Positions 1 to 13,079 of a stretch of 64,000 nucleotides of DNA are shown here, piece after piece. The translations under genes were made by a program, and so were the position numbers. A model generated the notes under the pieces. That model was not told the origin of the DNA and did not search any database. It saw only the letters and a program-made list of their open reading frames with translations. Positions within the stretch are counted from its first letter, which is position 1; every line of letters begins with the position of its first letter. Origin of the DNA: Casuarius casuarius (Eukaryota; Chordata; Aves; Casuariiformes; Casuariidae); assembly GCA_003342895.1 (NCBI GenBank), contig PTFA01000011.1:7341081-7405080 (forward strand), in the 5' to 3' direction.

Positions 1-764
1 AAGAGAAAACATATTTGATGTTCTGTGTCAAAATGTGCTATGGTCAAGTTCTTCTTTCCTACGATTTGAATGATAATTCCCAGCTGGGCTCTCAGTCCAG
101 CTGAGGTTAGGCTTTTGTAGTCCATTTGGTAACTCTCCCCTGCCTTTTAGCAGCTTGTTCATGCGTTATACTCCTGTCCTTGTCCAATTTAGCATTGGGG
201 TAGTGGCAGTCTCGCAGCTGGCTGAACAGAAGTGGTTAAAGGAAGGAGGAAACAACCAAGTTAGTCCTAGAGCTGTTGGAATCCTTTGGAGGGCTCTGGA
301 TAAGCTATAGAGAGTCAAGTCTAGGGCAAAGATGTCCCTGGCTTTAGCCTTTTGGGGCAGAATTGAAGTATGAACCCCTTTCCTTTCTTCACATCCAAAT
401 GGCCTTGCAAGGGTGTATAACTGTGGAAGCAGTATGGACAACAAGTAGAAGAAACTGCCCTACTAGGACAGTCCTGATACAGAGGTATGAGAGTGAGACT
501 TGCCAATGGGAAATCTATTTGGCTCCTGGGAGCTGCTGTCTTTTACAAAAGTCAGGATTTTGCCAATCATGCACCGCCAGGAAGACAACAGCTCCCAGCT
601 TCTGCTGAGTTAGAAACCTCTGCTTCACGTATAGATAATATACTTGTCACAGCTCAAGGCAGCTTGTGTCACAGATCAGGAGCTCCACAGCAGAAGGAAC
701 CTCTCACTACAGGAGAGGGGGCGAGGAACTGTCTTCAGATGAAACCTCACTAAAAAGGTTTTAA
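1..764. other. Non-coding flank with no recognised element
   Basis: Mixed-composition DNA with several short overlapping open frames on both strands (the longest about 90 codons). None has a recognisable motif or a convincing splice-site pair. I see no repeat family here that I can name. It ends where the old LINE sequence begins. Confidence 0.5.
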
Positions 765-2005
765 AACAAATTTAAAAAATGAATAGGAATAAATTGCCAG
801 GGCCAGATGTCATTCACCCATGAATATGAAACTGGCGAACTGCTAACTGTGGTTTGCAATATATTCTTTGTATCAACTTCAGTACCTGAGCACAGAAAAG
901 TAGCAGATATGACACAAACTTTAGAAAGAGATCCAGAGCAATCCTCAGTAATATAAACAAGTAAATCAGACTTTCATGAGAATAAAATTGGTAGGAGCTA
1001 TGAAATAAAGAGAATTAATTAGCAGACCCATGAATAAATATGATACAGTAAAGGAAAGTCAGTGGGATTTTTATAAAGGGGAGCCATTTCTCCTTCAGTG
1101 TGAGGTAACACACATTTACGTAAAGGTGATCCAGTCAGTATAATCTAATTAATTATGTAAAAAGTCCTGAAAGACAGGAAATTACCATTAGAAGCTGTCT
1201 TCATTGGCTGATAACTGATTAAGAAGTTAGGTTTTATAACAGAAATTCTCTATTGATGAGGCCACCAATCCCATGCCTGAGACTTACGGTGTTTATTGTG
1301 GGAGTATATGCTGAACCTGGAGAAAGGGATGAACTGTTAAGTTAAAGATGATGGTATAAAACTGACTATAAAGAGTCACTCTGAACTGAGCAATTAAATA
1401 ATTATTTAATTATTATTAAATAGGAAACGCATGCTAAGAAGTAGATGCTCGCTCTCAATTTTCTGTGTATTTTTACATGCATAAATACATAAATGCACAC
1501 CCAGCACTGGTTAACTCTAAATAAGCTATCATACAGGAGAGAGCTATGAAACGCTATGAAACTTTTAGTTCTCTGGAAACTCCAAAAAAACAAGATATAT
1601 CACTATGTATATTTCTAGTACACCCTGATTTTGAATATTGTGTGACATTCCACTCACCCCATCTCAGGAAGGGAGCATTAAAGTCCAAAACAGTATGTTG
1701 AAAACAGTAATGGTGATATGGCTTCTGCATGAGAAGAGATTAAATAGACTAGGACTCTTGATCACGAAAAATAGCTCTCTGAGCTGGAGATATGGCTGAG
1801 ATCCAAAAAGACATGAATTATACAGAAAAGGGGATATGGGGAACAATCCCTAGTTATTATACAAGAGGTAGAGAACATCCAGTGAAATTATTGCAAAATA
1901 AGATTAAAGCAAGTGAAAACGTTTTTGTTATGCATAACCTGTGGATAACTTAGCCATAGAATTCTATGGATGACTGGATACAAATGAGTTCAAAAAGGAG
2001 AGGTG
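765..2005 (+). repeat. Ancient CR1/L3-type LINE fragment, ORF2 region
   Basis: This is a heavily decayed non-LTR retrotransposon in sense orientation. The order of blocks follows the amniote CR1/L3 ORF2. Near 795-900 there is a 'GCCAGGGCCAGATG..CATTCACCC' block followed by 'GAACTGCTAACTGTGGT'. A 'GGTGATCCAGT' block lies near 1,125. The 'ATTTTGAATATTGTGTG' and 'CCATCTCAGGAAGG' blocks near 1,625-1,675 belong to the region encoding the conserved end of the reverse transcriptase domain. 'GAAGAGATTAAATAGACTAGGACT' lies near 1,730 (shown in part), and 'AACCTGTGGATAACTT' lies near 1,935. All frames are interrupted by stops, so no protein can be made. The element lacks its 5' part and probably its extreme 3' tail. 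High divergence suggests insertion before the diversification of modern birds. Ends are approximate to within tens of bases. Confidence 0.82.
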
Positions 2006-4699
2006 CACTGACCATTCTTAAATGCTGGTGGTTTGTGTTTACCTGTTGGGTTAGAAAAACTATATGCCATAGTTTGGTAAATCTGAGCAAATGTGTCAGG
2101 GTAAGGGTCACTTTAAAGCTATCTTACTTAAACATTTCTTTCTCATTTGTCAGTTTACTGTCATCCCTGGCTCGATGGATAAATTTTCTGCTTTAACTAG
2201 TTCTTATTTAAGTTCTATTTCTATTGTTTCAGAGAGCAAAAACTCATTTTTTCCCCACTGAAACACCTCCTGGATTAATCCCAGATTTAGTGGAGAGCTG
2301 GGGGAGGGGAAAAAGTAAAATTTGAAACTTTTTTTGAAATTATTCTAATAAAAACAGTCCAATTTTCGATTTTTAAGAAATGTTTTCTAACTACATTGTC
2401 TTGAAATAATTGTCTAAATGTTTAAAACCAAACAATCAGATTAACGGAAACAGTGCTTTCAGACTGAACAATATTTCATCCTGAAAACAGAAAAAATGAG
2501 TACTTGAAAGACCTGTACTCTGAGCATCTACTGAATGTTAGATCACCAGATGTGCTGATAATAGATACCAAGACCTACATGGTCACACAGGCTGAATTTA
2601 TCATGTCTACGTGGAGTTTCTCCAGATTGGTAGTTAGAAATGATTAAGGTATGGGAAAGCACTTTTTTTTTTTTCCTTTAGCTGTAACCATCTCTATGAG
2701 AAAAGGAAAGCTTGTCTTGAAACATTCTGCCATAGCATATATATAACCTTAAGGATATATAATATTGTTATACATCCATTATATATCATGTATTCATTAT
2801 ATTACATTATAATGTATATAATCTTAAAACAAGAACAATTTGCTTTACTTAAGGTATATGTGTATATAAATCTTGGGAAGAAAAGTGGGAAGAGAAAGGG
2901 TGAAGGTTCCAAGCTAATATAGAAAAAGACAAGAGTTCTCTTCTGTAGGAAAGGATAAAGACCAAGACTTGCTAAAGCAGTGAACTAAAGAGGAGCTCCC
3001 CAGGCTGTAATTAGGCATCTCTCTGCTTTGCTGCAGTGCCAGGCACCTACTAGAAATCGTGTTGAGCGGCTGGTTGCTCAGTACTTTTCAAAGCAGGCCA
3101 GTGCCTAAGCATGGCCTTGAGAACTCAGTTTGAGGCATCTATATTTAAAATTCATCTCCAAAAAGCAGCACCTCTTGTGAAAAGTTTCTAGCAGCATTTA
3201 TTTTAATATTCTCATTTAATTCTTTATTTCAGTTTTTTTCACTGATCAGATGTTATTTAGCCTTCTTTATTTGTTGCTCACATATGAGTCTTCTCTGAAT
3301 ATTCAGTATTACTGCTGATGTAGAACCGGTTCTGTGAGGGAGATACAGATTGTGGGGTATATACCAAAATCCCAGTGGTGTGTCTAATGATTTTGGCTCA
3401 AAAAAANCTATATTTTGAAGCTGCAGAAAATTAAAATAGTTTGTTTTTCTGACAAACCTCAATTGAAGAATGGTCATGTCCTCTTCCCTTCTCTCTTGTT
3501 TTCTTTCTTCTTGTTTGTTTGTTTCTTTCTTTCTTAAGAATGCATATCAGCCTTTAAAGGACAAATGTCTTTACTTTGTGAAAGCATCCTTTCAAGGTTG
3601 GTTTTTAAAATGCAGATCAAGTGATGCTGCCAGCATATACCCTTCCATGGTGAGTAATTTGCAGATTCCAACACATCAGAGAAGCTAAAAGGTTTGTCTT
3701 ATGCCGCTGTAACTTCAGCAGTATGTTCCTGGACTCAGACTAAAGTTTGCTGAAGCAAAAAAATGCCGATCTGTCTGATCTTTTTCAACAGTGTCATCAG
3801 AAGTAAAGATGATTCATCAGTGTTCCCTTTCTAATAGTGACTATCTCAAGTGGGCAGTAAAGAATGACCAAACTGACTATCAGATGGGAAAGAGCAGAAG
3901 TTGGAACGATATTTGCCTTGCTCACTTTGTACTTGACTGTGAGTCCGCAGTTCTCTTCTAGGGTTGCAGGAGTTGCTCGAGCATTTAATTACTTGAATAC
4001 CAATGAGTTGAAACTGCTTGGTTCAGGAGCTAGCATAATAAAAGTATTCTCGAGGTGGCTATATCATTTTTTTAAGTTTTCTTGACGAGCTAGAATAGTC
4101 ACAGATTTTAAGTGTTGGCAATGATTGTATTCAAAAAGCATGGAAAACATGAGCCTACGTTTTCTGCTACACCCATGTTCCTCCGGAAACAGCAAAAGAA
4201 GGGAGTGTGGCCTTCCCAGGGACTTGCTTAATTATCTGGCTGACTACACACCAGCTTTGGCCTTGTCATAGCTGAGAGTAGCTTCAGGTCTGCACCGGTT
4301 GATAAGGTCTCAAAAGGGGACAGGCTGGGCTAAGCCTTCCCACTCCTCTAGCACTGCATAACAAGGTCAAGAAGTGGGAAGACTGGCTTCACATTAGCTC
4401 CTGCTGTTCGATATCTGTAGTAAATGCACAGAGTACACCTGTCTTCTTGCCAATATCAAGGTGACAGGAGGGATCAGAGGAGCCAAGAGACTTGGGAAAG
4501 CGGGAAAGCTAAAAATGGTGTATGTCTGGACTGCGTATTTCCCACCGTGTATTTATGGGAAATGGAAGTCTTTCAGCTTTGTGTATGAGTAGTGTCACTG
4601 GGGTGTTTGGTGTATGGCTAAGGTTCTACGCAGCTGCTTTGCGAGGGTCATTAAAAATAACTTAACTTTTTCTCAACTTTGCTATTTCACGTGCTTGTT

Positions 4700-4734
4700 G
4701 GGGGGGGGGGTTTTTTTTTTTTTTTTTTTTTTTT
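4700..4734. repeat. G11/T24 homopolymer junction
   Basis: A run of 11 G is followed directly by 24 T and an ambiguous base at 4,735. Length is likely unreliable in a draft assembly. The G-run could stack, and the T-run could be the tail of a minus-strand retroposed sequence, but no element is recognised on either side. Confidence 0.85.
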
Positions 4735-5620
4735 NGTTTTTTAAACTAGTTTTTCCAATATAGTTCCCTGTGAAAGGACCAAGGTTTTCCATGTAGTAAA
4801 AGAAAAAGTGAATGGAGTTTGGATACAAATCCAACTGGAAAAAAATACCCCTGAAGAAGTACAGAAAGTCAGTGACTCACACTTAGAATACAGCTTGACA
4901 TTTGAGCATGCAAGATGATTCGTGGGATGTGGCTTAAACAAGTCCCAATTTTCTATGTCTCTTTATAGACAAGCCTGTCAAATCTGGAATAGAATATATG
5001 ATTTATTTTTATTTCAGGGTGGAAATAGTCTTTTTTTGAGTTTTAGTATGTAATAGATGAGCACTTGCCAGTGCACATTTTACAAAGCCAAAAAAAGAGA
5101 GCATACATGGGCCAAAAAGGAGCAGAACTAAAGTTACAGGCCCTAATTTTTCTCTGCAACATGATTTATATTGATACACTCATTGTGTTGAATGGAATAA
5201 CTTTGTATTTTTGCACTACTTGAAGTAAGGAGAGGTTATACCGCTGGAAGCCATCGTCAGATGAGAAGCAAGGGAATAACAATTCTCCACCTATATATGA
5301 ATAGCCTCTTCTACATGGAAGCCTCCTCAGGGTTCCACACGATTATATGCTATGGACTGTCTTAATAAGACTGTCTTGCCAGTTGTGATATCATTCAAGC
5401 TCTGGCCTGACAAGCCTCATTTGTAGTATGGGATTGTTTTGCTTTAGATTTTCAGTTTTCCAGGTTTACCTTCTGCTTAAAATAAAGCATGCCCTCATTG
5501 TGTTTGTACAGTTTCTCCTGAATGATGGAAAAAGGAGGTGCATAATAAACAATGCTACATATGAAGAATGGTAAAAAATAAGAAAATAGTAAGCTCTGAA
5601 CCCTTTCATGTTGCTTATAT

Positions 5621-5657
5621 CCCTCCTGGGGAGGGAGGGTAGGAGGAGGTATAAAAA
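5621..5657 (+). promoter_or_regulatory. G-rich segment with TATA-like box
   Basis: A CCCTCC/GGAGGG inverted pair with a 3-base loop (5,621-5,635) and further GGAGG repeats lie immediately upstream of TATAAAAA at 5,650-5,657. This is the arrangement of a compact TATA promoter. No transcript or open frame of note follows, so it may be fortuitous or a cryptic promoter. Confidence 0.25.
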
Positions 5658-8600
5658 GCACTTGAAGATTTGTCTTCTATTTAATCACGTGACTAAAAAT
5701 CATAGTTGCTCAGACATGTACTTTTATTCATGTCATTAGGCAAATTATGTCTGACCCATGTGGGAAGAGCTGTTAGTAACTATTTCCCTCTTCTACTGCT
5801 TGAATTGTTTAATCCTAACAGGATACAGCTAAACAGGATCACATTTGATCCATCAACAAGTTGGATGATTCTCTGTGTGTTTAGTTGGCTCCATCAGAGG
5901 CTGCAACGTAACTGCCACCGGAGGTACCTATATCTGCACTCTCAGAACTGTTTGCTACCCGCAGTTTTCACACCAACATAGATATTCTAAGCACCACAGG
6001 TCAAGGAGGCCACCTATTGCTCCCAGCTGCTCTCAGACTGGTCCCACCTGTGTCTCCCAGCTTTTCTGTCGGCGTGCAATGGGAATCTCTCACAGGAGTG
6101 CCACAAAGTGCAATGGGGGATGGTGTCCCCATACTTCTGAACTGATTATTCAGAGTTGCATGCTTATTTGCTCCTTTTCCACATAAGATATGTGGGAGAG
6201 GTTCTTGGATACACCTTGGCTCAAGCTCTTTGTTTGATAATACAGGTGAGGCAATGCACAGGGCTTTTCACAGGCAGGTAGTAAATTACTGCCAGAAGCA
6301 GAGATAAAGAGAGGAAGACCTGTGATAAGGGGTCACATGGTTTTTGTCATGCTGCCTCTTAGAGTTACTCCTAAACTGATAAGGTTTAGGTACTGCTCCT
6401 TCCTCTGGGCTGTGCTTAAAGTCCTAGTTTAACTGTGTGTGCCTCTCTTTTTGGCCGACACAGCGACCTGATTGTGCAGGTAGTATTACTTTATTGTGGT
6501 AGAAGGCTTTGCTGAGAGGTGATAATACTGTGCAATGCAAAGTTTTGTGTAGTACCTGGCTGTTTCTTTAATATATTCATGTTCACTTCTAATACTATTT
6601 GGAGGAAAAAAAACATCATAATCCACACCTAATTAAGAGGCCAGACTAATTCTGTTATATCAGTGCTTTCTTAATCTGTCTCTAACCAGATTAAACCACT
6701 TAATTTAGAAGCTGTTGACGTTGCAGATTGCAGCACTCCCAGGGAGCTGTTAAAGTCTATCGTGTCATAGGGATTATTGTGATTTTAGGTGCCATTTTTA
6801 ACTTTAAACATTTTGTGAAGAGTGGAAAGCGTGCTCGTGGGATGAAGGAAGCCAAAAGCTTGCTTTAGCAAAAGGAGAGGTGAAAATACCTTTTTGTCAA
6901 GATATTAGTGGTTTTGGCTCCCTAACCTTGTGAAGGGAAAAGGCATTGAAAGAAAGTATTTTCTTATACTTTTGTTATAAAATGTTTAGCCATTACAGTA
7001 TAAAGTGTGTGTGCATGTATAAATACACACACAAACAAAATCCATACACTCTGCTATACATGACTAAAAATGTGTACATTATTTTCTCAAGTACTTTCTG
7101 GAACTTAAACAGTGAGTTGCGTTGTAAATATTAGTAACCCAGCACAGAATCAGTTAGTTAATTACAGAACCTGCATGCTGTTTGGTCTTTATTTCAAAAT
7201 CAGTTATAGTCCAAAATGATTTGGTGTAATTATTGGCAATACTTAATGTGTAGGAGGACTGTTTTAAACTTGGAATTTCTGTTTTGTAGCCAACCTGACT
7301 CACAAAACATGGTTTCACCCTATAAGAACTTGCTTTGATCACATGTTCACCCTGTGCTGCTAATGGGATATTATGAAATTATAACCCACAAACAAGACCT
7401 GAGATTGTATCAGGAAATGCTTTCTAGTATAGATGAAGAAATTAATTGTGTAATTGCAGAAAGGCTCTTCATTTCATTCCTTGCACCAGCAAACATGACC
7501 AGGTTTTGTTTTTGTCTTTCCTCCAAAATGTATTTGAACAATTATCAATAGCTTTAAAACATGTTCTCATTTTACAATTTTTAATTCTCTTGTATCAACT
7601 GATTTTTTTTCTCTTGACTAGAACAATCCATTTTTAAAGCATTTGGTCTGTGAGTATGTGCTTCTGATGATGCCAAAGTCAGTCCTGAACACAACTGAAT
7701 TGCAGCCTTGACTATGGAGGGTTAGCAATGTTTTGTGCTTAGTTTTTGTTCACAGCATCAACAACTGGCACACCACTGGCAGTTCCTATCATCTCTCGAA
7801 CCTGCCTTGGCAAAAGAGGTCATCACAAGGCACATATATGCTCACTTGGTATGTTCTGTCAGGATCTGTATGTAATTTTTCAGTTAAGTAATTCTTGTTC
7901 TCATATTAAGACACAGGGCCAGATTTGTCCTGAGTGAAATGCCTATTAAATTTGTTTTACTGTGGATGAGTTTGTGTCCTTGTGTCAGGTTTCAGCCTAA
8001 AGCAATTGCTTCTGAGAGTTTATTTCCTGATGTCTTATATGTGTTTTCAGAAATGTTTTCCTCTTCAAATAATGCCAACAGCTGTTGTACAGAACATACT
8101 GTACAATACCTTTAAAATGAAGGCTTGTGGTTTTGAAATATGAATGAACAATTGATGATAAAACAATGGAGGTTATTAATTTAGCTCAAAGAACAGCACT
8201 CAAAGAATACAGTGCTCTTCTTCACGTCTCTCAGACTTGCACAAAGTATTGAATCAGATTTTTCCATTATTAGCAGTATAAATTTTACACTGATATCTGC
8301 GCAAAATGTGCATACACAATATGCATCAACTGGTTGCTGTGGTCTGAGAAACAACAGTGATAACTTGTTTTGGAGAATAAGGCTACTGTTTGGCAAGCTG
8401 GGTTCTTTATTGTCATTTAAGAACTAAGGATGTTTTTTCCCTTTAGGTTTTATTCTTAGGCAGATAACGGGCAGTGGAAGAAATGAAGAGGACAGGAAGA
8501 AGAAAGGCTAGAAACTATTGCACTCATCTCAAATGCTAGACTAAGAAAATCTCTTAACTAATTGTTTGTAGATGCACTGACTACAGGCTTGTAAACTAAT

Positions 8601-9856
8601 TAGGATATAAATTTCACCATGTGACAGGATACTTACTGTAAAAAGTCTTATCTAACCTTCATCACTAAACACATTCTGCACTATGGATCAAAAATAACAT
8701 TCAAATTCAGCCAGCTGACTCCACTGCCAGAAGTCCAATTCTGTTTCCAGAACTGTGCACATAATTATTAAAACTGTTTTTTACCACTGAATTTTCTCTT
8801 CTTCTTTCTTTCATTTTTCATACTTCAGAGCTGTTTCTCTTTTGTCTAGATGCTAATTTAGACAGGGTTCAGCTATAACCCTAGTGTCAAGTTGATTCTT
8901 TATGAATGGTTTTTAACTTGCATATTATCCATTCTACTAACTTTTCAAGTTATGCGTTCCTCTTATACTTCATATGTAATGCATTATATATATGCTGCAT
9001 GTATAATCGTATATATACTTTGTCAAATCTTCAGACAGAAGGTGAAAGCTCATATCGTTAGCAGAGGACTGTGAGGCTGAGGTAACAGTAGCCTATGTGA
9101 GATGTAAGCAACAGCAGAAAGCTGCACAGAAAACTCCATAAAATTTGACTCCAGTAGTTTTGACTAATGCTTTGCATGAAGGAGAACTTGTAGAGAGTTG
9201 AAGCAAAGTAATTGAAAATGTGATCCAGGAAAATTACTGTCAGAGAGATTTATACACTGAGAAGACCCGGTCAACGATGGTGTCCTGGCTGTAACTCTAA
9301 GTGATGAGGATAGTGGTCTTCGTGTGCATGGTCACTGAGAAGAGAGCATTCATATAAAAGATGATAGGTCCACCTTCAAAAGGGCCAGAATGACCTTCAG
9401 TCTTACTGATGCCATGANAGTAGCAGCAGCTGTGCTTTCAAAATCTCTTACAAGATCAGAAGGTACCAAAGGTCCTGAGTCGCAGTTTCTTAGCAGGTTA
9501 GAGTGTCTAAGCTCCACTAGTTTTTGAGCACTGCCTTTTTATAGCCAGTGACCTTAAAAAAAGGTGCCACAGCACTAGTACCATGTCCAGCTGTATTCTG
9601 ACTCTTCAGCACATATAATCAGGTAGCCGTTGGAATGGGTTTGTGTCACAACTACCTTCATTGTGAATTTGGTTTTGCAGGCATACACTTTGGTAAGCTG
9701 GCTCCCTTACCTATATAAAAAAGTAATAGAATTCACATTTTCACTTCTTGTTTTAAATTTTAAGAGAGGAGATTGTAGTGAAGGGAATTTTAAACCAAGT
9801 GAATTTTATAAAAGTTCATTTAATCCAAAGGTTATACGAAGTACTGCATCTGTAAT

Positions 9857-9876
9857 ATGACAATTGTCATGGTAAC
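9857..9876. promoter_or_regulatory. RFX X-box-like site overlapping a 14-bp palindrome
   Basis: ATTGTCATGGTAAC at 9,863-9,876 agrees at all 14 positions with the X-box consensus RYYNYYATRRNRAC known for RFX factors. Its left part overlaps the perfect palindrome ATGACAATTGTCAT (9,857-9,870), which also presents two inverted ACAAT-type SOX cores. Motif agreement is seen directly; binding is inference. Confidence 0.35.
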
Positions 9877-12339
9877 ATTTGGTTTGTTATTGATTACTTA
9901 AGTAAATAGTCTCCAAAATCCTGTTGACAATTCCAGGCTGCTAAAGAAAGCATTTCTAGTCTGCAGTTCTTATTGTATGCATTTACTTAGATTTTTCAAT
10001 AATTAATAAACAGTCACACTTTATTTGTGATATGAGGGGTGCAGTTATTTTTTTTTAAATTTCTGTTCTTGCTTATAATGTGAAGGGAGATCAATGTTCA
10101 GAAGTAAAAACATCATCCGCTTTGGACTAATCCCATCCTTCTGAAAACAAAAATGCATTCAGTGCTTTTAAAATGTCCGTCTGTCCTTTCTGCTCCCTCA
10201 AGATTCTCCACCATGTGCCACTGGATATTCTGGTCTTGAATTAATTTACTTAGACTTTTAAGCCTCACAATGAAGATCAAGGCTTTTTTTCTCTACTATT
10301 CTAATTGTGATTTCTGTGAGCCTCCCACTTACTTTCTGAAACTGTTATGGAAGTTGCAGTCTAAATGTGCTCATGTTTCGTGTTTGGTGTGTTTAGTTTT
10401 TCTGCACTCCTTAGGCTGCCAAAAGATACAATACAATAAATTCTTTCTAATTTATTTTCAGGTCCTTCCCAATAAGATCAATTAAATCTAGAGAAGTTTC
10501 TCATTGTTGTGGTGTTCCAGAAATATCCATAATGAAGGAGAGGAGATTTTGGAAATTCTTATTTTTGTGGCAGTGCTGGTCATACTCCTGTGGCCAAAAT
10601 ATTTCAAGTTTATGAAGGATGTTTGTCATTAATAGACTTCATGTGCCTGAAGTTGCCTTTACCATGCATACTGTTTTCTAGAAAAGACTTGATATTTCTA
10701 ATGATATTTCAGCTGTCTTTGATGGCTATTTCTGGAATATTGTCACTATATTGTCTTCCCCTTTTTAACATAACTATATAATCAGCAAAAAGAAGGTCAT
10801 TCATATGGGTTTTGCCAGTAACNGGTCTAGCTTGTGATTATCTTCCTCTTGATTCAGACAATAAATAATGCAGACAGTAGTAGGGCATTACCTACTCTTG
10901 CTTTACTCCTTAGCTTCCTCTCCCAGTCCACAGATGTCGATCATCACCTGTGTACAGTCAGGATGACCATAAAGGACTTGGAGCATTCTGATTACTTTTT
11001 GCTAGGACTTTCTAATTTTATTTTTTCAAGAAAACTGTTTTTTAGAGGCTCTAAAAGACCTTTTGGAGGGCAATACTTTCTGCCATAAAAATTATTCATC
11101 ATCCTACAGTTTATAAAGAGATTTAAAATATATTTTTGGGGGGGTTATTTTTCCAGGCTGCAAAACTCAAACCATTTTTGTTTTACTGACTAAAAATGTA
11201 CAAATTAATAATTCACAATTGTGTATCATGTATTTGGGAGAAAAAAAGCATGTAAACAGATAATCAGTAGATGTTGGTATAATGGAGAAAATAGATCTGC
11301 ATAGTAAGTTGAATTATCAATTTGTTAAGTAAAAGTAAATATTGCTTGAAATACTAAGGTGTTTTCCCCCGAGACATCTATATGTAGTTATCTGTAATGT
11401 CTGTCCTCCAGTCTGCTGTGACTTTCATAGTCACAAAATGCATAGAATATCTTCAGCAATGTCATACTTCTGGCTTATGTGTGCTGCAGCATTTGACTTT
11501 GTTCTCCTTAAGATAATTGTCATCTACAAAGCAGACAGCCTGCAGCTTTCACAATCTGGACATTTTTGGATGTTGGCAGAATACTGTCAGAGTAACTTAT
11601 TCACAGGGTTTACTTGTCATTATTGCCAGTGCTTAATTCATTGTATTTTTAGAGCATCGTGACTGAAATGCAGTATTTGATATTTTGGAACAGACGTTAA
11701 GGTATATTTCTTCTGCAGGTGTTTCATGCAGCTCCTTCTATAGCTGGGTGTACCTGGAAGAAAGGTGAAACTGACTCTTAGCCTGTCTTCACTTCTGTCT
11801 CCATCCCCCCTGCTGTTTTGTTTTTTAAAAGTTGGTATTAATTTTGGTAGCCAAAAAAGAAGATAATGCTTCCAAACCTTTAACAAGTCAAGCCCAAATG
11901 TAAAATGCAGTGCAATGCTACGAAGAACTGAATTTACTAGCAGTTTTCAGTAGAAGCCAGTGCTAACATCATTTGAGCAAAACATTAAAAAATTATGGAT
12001 ACCAGTCCTTTAAGAAGATATTTTGCAATTTCAGAATTAATTCCTACTGTAGATGTGATATGGCCCTATGCAGTATTTCTGCCTGATGCCTAGCTGATAT
12101 TGTAGTACCAGCAGTACAAATGCTTAAAATACACTGACTGTATTTGATAAGGTTATATTAGGCTATTGGAAATAGATTGGCAAACCTGGTTCAACAAGCC
12201 ACCAATGTATGTATAAAGTTGTATGGCTCAAAATTTTATTCTCTTTGTCAGTAAGTCTTCAAGATGTAAGGAAACAACAAAACAAAATTTGATTCACTGT
12301 TCTTTTGAATGAAAAGGAAAAAGATATAAAAAAATACTA

Positions 12340-12377
12340 TGTATAATATAGGGAAATGTATTTTTATATATTATACA
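12340..12377. repeat. AT-rich inverted repeat, 11-bp arms
   Basis: TGTATAATATA (12,340-12,350) and its exact reverse complement TATATTATACA (12,367-12,377) flank a 16-base spacer. It lies in very AT-rich DNA, so chance or a decayed MITE core are both possible. Confidence 0.7.
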
Positions 12378-12934
12378 CAGAATATCTTTGCATTCTAGTT
12401 TTCTAAACTATGAGACATATCAGTTTAAGACAAGTTTTCAGGCTTATCTCAGCTGAAGTTCTGTTTTTTGTACTTGAAATTTTGTGAACCTCGAATTATA
12501 CTCAGTTATTCACAGTTGCAATTAAAGCTGCTTAATGCTAAGCTATGAACAATTCTAAAATATAAAGACTGATAGGTTCTGTACATATGACTGTTGTGTG
12601 TTGTTTAAATTATGGGGTTAAGGGTCAATACCATTTGTGGATAAATTTATATCACTATGAATAAGCCTAATACCTGCATAGTTATTACACTGCCAGAGCA
12701 GAAATAAGTTTTACTAGTATAAGCACCTCTTGTAGCAATTTCACAGCAACCAGACAGATGAGGAACCATTTTAATGTACAGGAGATTTAAATGGTGTAAC
12801 TTAGGCCGAGTATGCTTATTCACAGAACAACTTTATACAGAAACTCAACTGAGATATTAGAATAGCAAATCGGCTATGTGCAAATGGCCACAGAAGGAAT
12901 TCAATTCAGATTGCCTAAGGAATTTAAGCATCTA

Positions 12935-13020
12935 ATGACACTCATAAATACTGTCTGAGATTTTCAAAGCTCTTTAATAGGTTGGGTACTTACCTCCCAT
13001 TGACTTTATTTGTTTAGTCA
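12935..13020. repeat. Possible old amniote interspersed repeat fragment
   Basis: The motifs 'GATTTTCAAAG' (about 12,959) and 'CCTCCCATTGACTTTA' (about 12,993) recall a diverged palindromic repeat common in birds, turtles and crocodiles, built from 'TTTTCAAAGG..CCTAA' and 'CCCATTGAAGTCAATGGG' blocks. The copy is short and degenerate, and I do not assign a family name. Confidence 0.35.
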
Positions 13021-13079
13021 CTTTAAAAAAAAAACAAAAACAAAAACTACTAGACTGTTCCAAGCAGCGTTAGCTGCTG

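Larger units (their letters stand above)
2006..12930. other. AT-rich intergenic or intronic DNA, gene-poor
   Basis: About 11 kb without a supportable gene. Contents seen: a poly(T) near 2,664-2,674; an AT-rich stretch at 2,735-2,825; a CTTT/TTTG-rich pyrimidine tract at 3,490-3,535; a G11-T24 homopolymer junction at 4,700-4,734; a G-rich segment with a TATA-like box at 5,621-5,657; a slightly GC-richer patch at 5,870-6,150 with two meaningless overlapping frames; an X-box-like palindrome at 9,857-9,876; and an AT hairpin at 12,340-12,377. Single ambiguous bases occur at 3,407, 4,735, 9,418 and 10,823. Confidence 0.55.

Noticed and set aside
5706..6186. Overlapping 91- and 103-codon frames
   Set aside because: Two frames overlap with no motif or splice sites. 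The patch is merely GC-richer.
7900..7960. 'GGGCCAGATTTGTCC' segment resembling an old repeat start
   Set aside because: A single short motif, insufficient to call.
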